Shown here piece by piece: positions 5,519-6,111 of a DNA stretch of 6,111 nucleotides. A program made the position numbers and the translations under genes. Every line of letters starts with the position of its first letter. Within the stretch, counting starts at the first letter, position 1. The notes under the pieces are model-generated. The model saw only the letters and a program-made list of their open reading frames with translations. It did no database searches and had not been told where the DNA came from. Origin of the DNA: Lysobacteraceae bacterium (GTDB lineage Bacteria; Pseudomonadota; Gammaproteobacteria; Xanthomonadales; Xanthomonadaceae); assembly GCA_017990865.1 (NCBI GenBank), contig JAGNNB010000195.1, positions 1 through 6,111 on the forward strand. Direction: 5' to 3'.

Positions 5519-6111
5519 GGGCGCGTCGGTGTCTTCGGTGGTGTGTTCGCCGGTGTCTTCGCTGGCGCATTCGGTGTCGGAACAGCGGCGGCGGGCGTCT
5601 TCGCATCGGGTGACGGCGCGGGCGATGCGGCGCTGGCGACAGCGTTCGTGGTCGCCGCTGCCGTCGTGGCCGCTGTCGTCGAACCCGCGGGCGTCGCTGT
5701 TGCCGCTTGTGCGGGCGCGCCTGCCGCGGGCGTCTGCGCCGGCTCGGTCTTTTCCGGTTCTTCCGGCATTTTGCCCAACAACCACGCATCCAGAATCGTG
5801 CGCGCGATCGGTGCCGCGGTGCTGGCGCCGTAACCGCCGCCTTCCACCACCACCGCCACCGCGATGGTCGGCGCTTCGGCCGGCGCGTAGCAGATGAACA
5901 ACGCGCGATGGCGCAAATGCATCGGCAGTTTTTTCGGATCCAGATTCGCGGTGCCGCGACGACTGATGACCTGCGCGGTGCCGGTCTTGCCGGCGATCGT
6001 GTAGGGCAGGTTGTGGCTGATGACGCGCGCGGTGCCGCCGGGGCCGTGGACGACGCGAAACATGCCTTCGCGTACGACGCGCAGATGTTCGGGGCTGGGC
6101 GAGATCAACCG
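5515..6111 (-). CDS. mrdA: Penicillin-binding protein 2 (PBP2), C-terminal part with long Ala/Pro/Thr tail; N-terminus outside window
   Basis: 198 residues of the C-terminus are visible; the frame runs out of the window at 6111. PBP2 is the class B transpeptidase that cross-links glycan strands made by RodA during cell elongation. The visible transpeptidase part has the lead-in SPSPEHLRVVREGM (4-17 of the visible residues), VVHGPGGTA (20-28), the conserved KTGTAQ box (42-47, bases 5971-5988; K-T/S-G motif of the active site) and the closing strand and helix FICYAPAEAPTIAVAVVVE to ARTILDAWLLGK (72-114). After this the protein continues for about 84 residues (115-198, bases 5518-5769) made almost only of Ala, Pro, Thr, Ser and Lys, with repeated KTP and TP units. 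The Ser-x-x-Lys and Ser-x-Asn motifs lie upstream, outside the window. The stop overlaps the rodA start, and the two genes form an operon. Confidence 0.95.
   Translation of the reverse strand, partial: RLISPSPEHLRVVREGMFRVVHGPGGTARVISHNLPYTIAGKTGTAQVISRRGTANLDPKKLPMHLRHRALFICYAPAEAPTIAVAVVVEGGGYGASTAAPIARTILDAWLLGKMPEEPEKTEPAQTPAAGAPAQAATATPAGSTTAATTAAATTNAVASAASPAPSPDAKTPAAAVPTPNAPAKTPANTPPKTPTRP

Noticed and set aside
4421..5785. Longer 454-residue RodA starting at 5785
   Set aside because: The additional 89 residues are the PBP2 tail read in another frame. The ATG at 5518 overlapping the PBP2 stop gives the normal RodA length.
4736..5833. Plus-strand 365-residue ORF opposite rodA and mrdA
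   Set aside because: It is an antisense shadow of strongly supported genes. Its composition (Arg/Gln/Gly/Ala-rich) is typical of reverse frames in high-GC DNA.

Overview
The window is a high-GC (mid-to-upper 60s percent by hand-counted samples) bacterial chromosomal segment. It reads best as a gammaproteobacterium of the Lysobacter/Xanthomonas group. That assignment is an inference from GC, protein style and the mrdA-rodA pair, and no rRNA or other marker gene is present to settle it. There are no tRNAs, rRNAs, CRISPR arrays, transposase genes or prophage genes in view.

Layout from left to right. (1) Positions 1-787, plus strand: the C-terminal part of a DUF4130 (TIGR03915-type) putative DNA-metabolism protein, overlapped by 10 bases by a small VOC-fold (glyoxalase/bleomycin-resistance-like) gene. 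(2) Positions 840-997: a compact 158-base non-coding element with 19-base imperfect terminal inverted repeats and a series of perfect hairpins. Its right end contains the stop codon of the next gene. (3) Positions 995-2708: two divergent short-chain dehydrogenase/reductase (SDR) genes separated by 142 bases. Both have the complete Ser-Tyr-Lys catalytic triad. (4) Positions 2729-4177, minus strand: a secreted protein of unknown function, 482 residues, with a signal peptide, three close cysteine pairs and a beta-rich C-terminal half. It is visibly lower in GC than its neighbours. (5) Positions 4421-6111, minus strand: the shape-determining pair rodA and mrdA (PBP2, 5' part outside the window), overlapping by ATGA.

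The functional theme on the right is elongasome peptidoglycan synthesis: RodA polymerises glycan strands and PBP2 cross-links them. Here PBP2 carries an unusually long Ala/Pro/Thr tail of about 84 residues. The rest is a mix of accessory metabolic genes. The most notable items are the composite inverted-repeat element at the SDR stop codon, the unrecognised envelope protein just downstream of rodA, and the PBP2 tail. I see no convincing evidence for a wholly new multi-gene system in these 6.1 kb.
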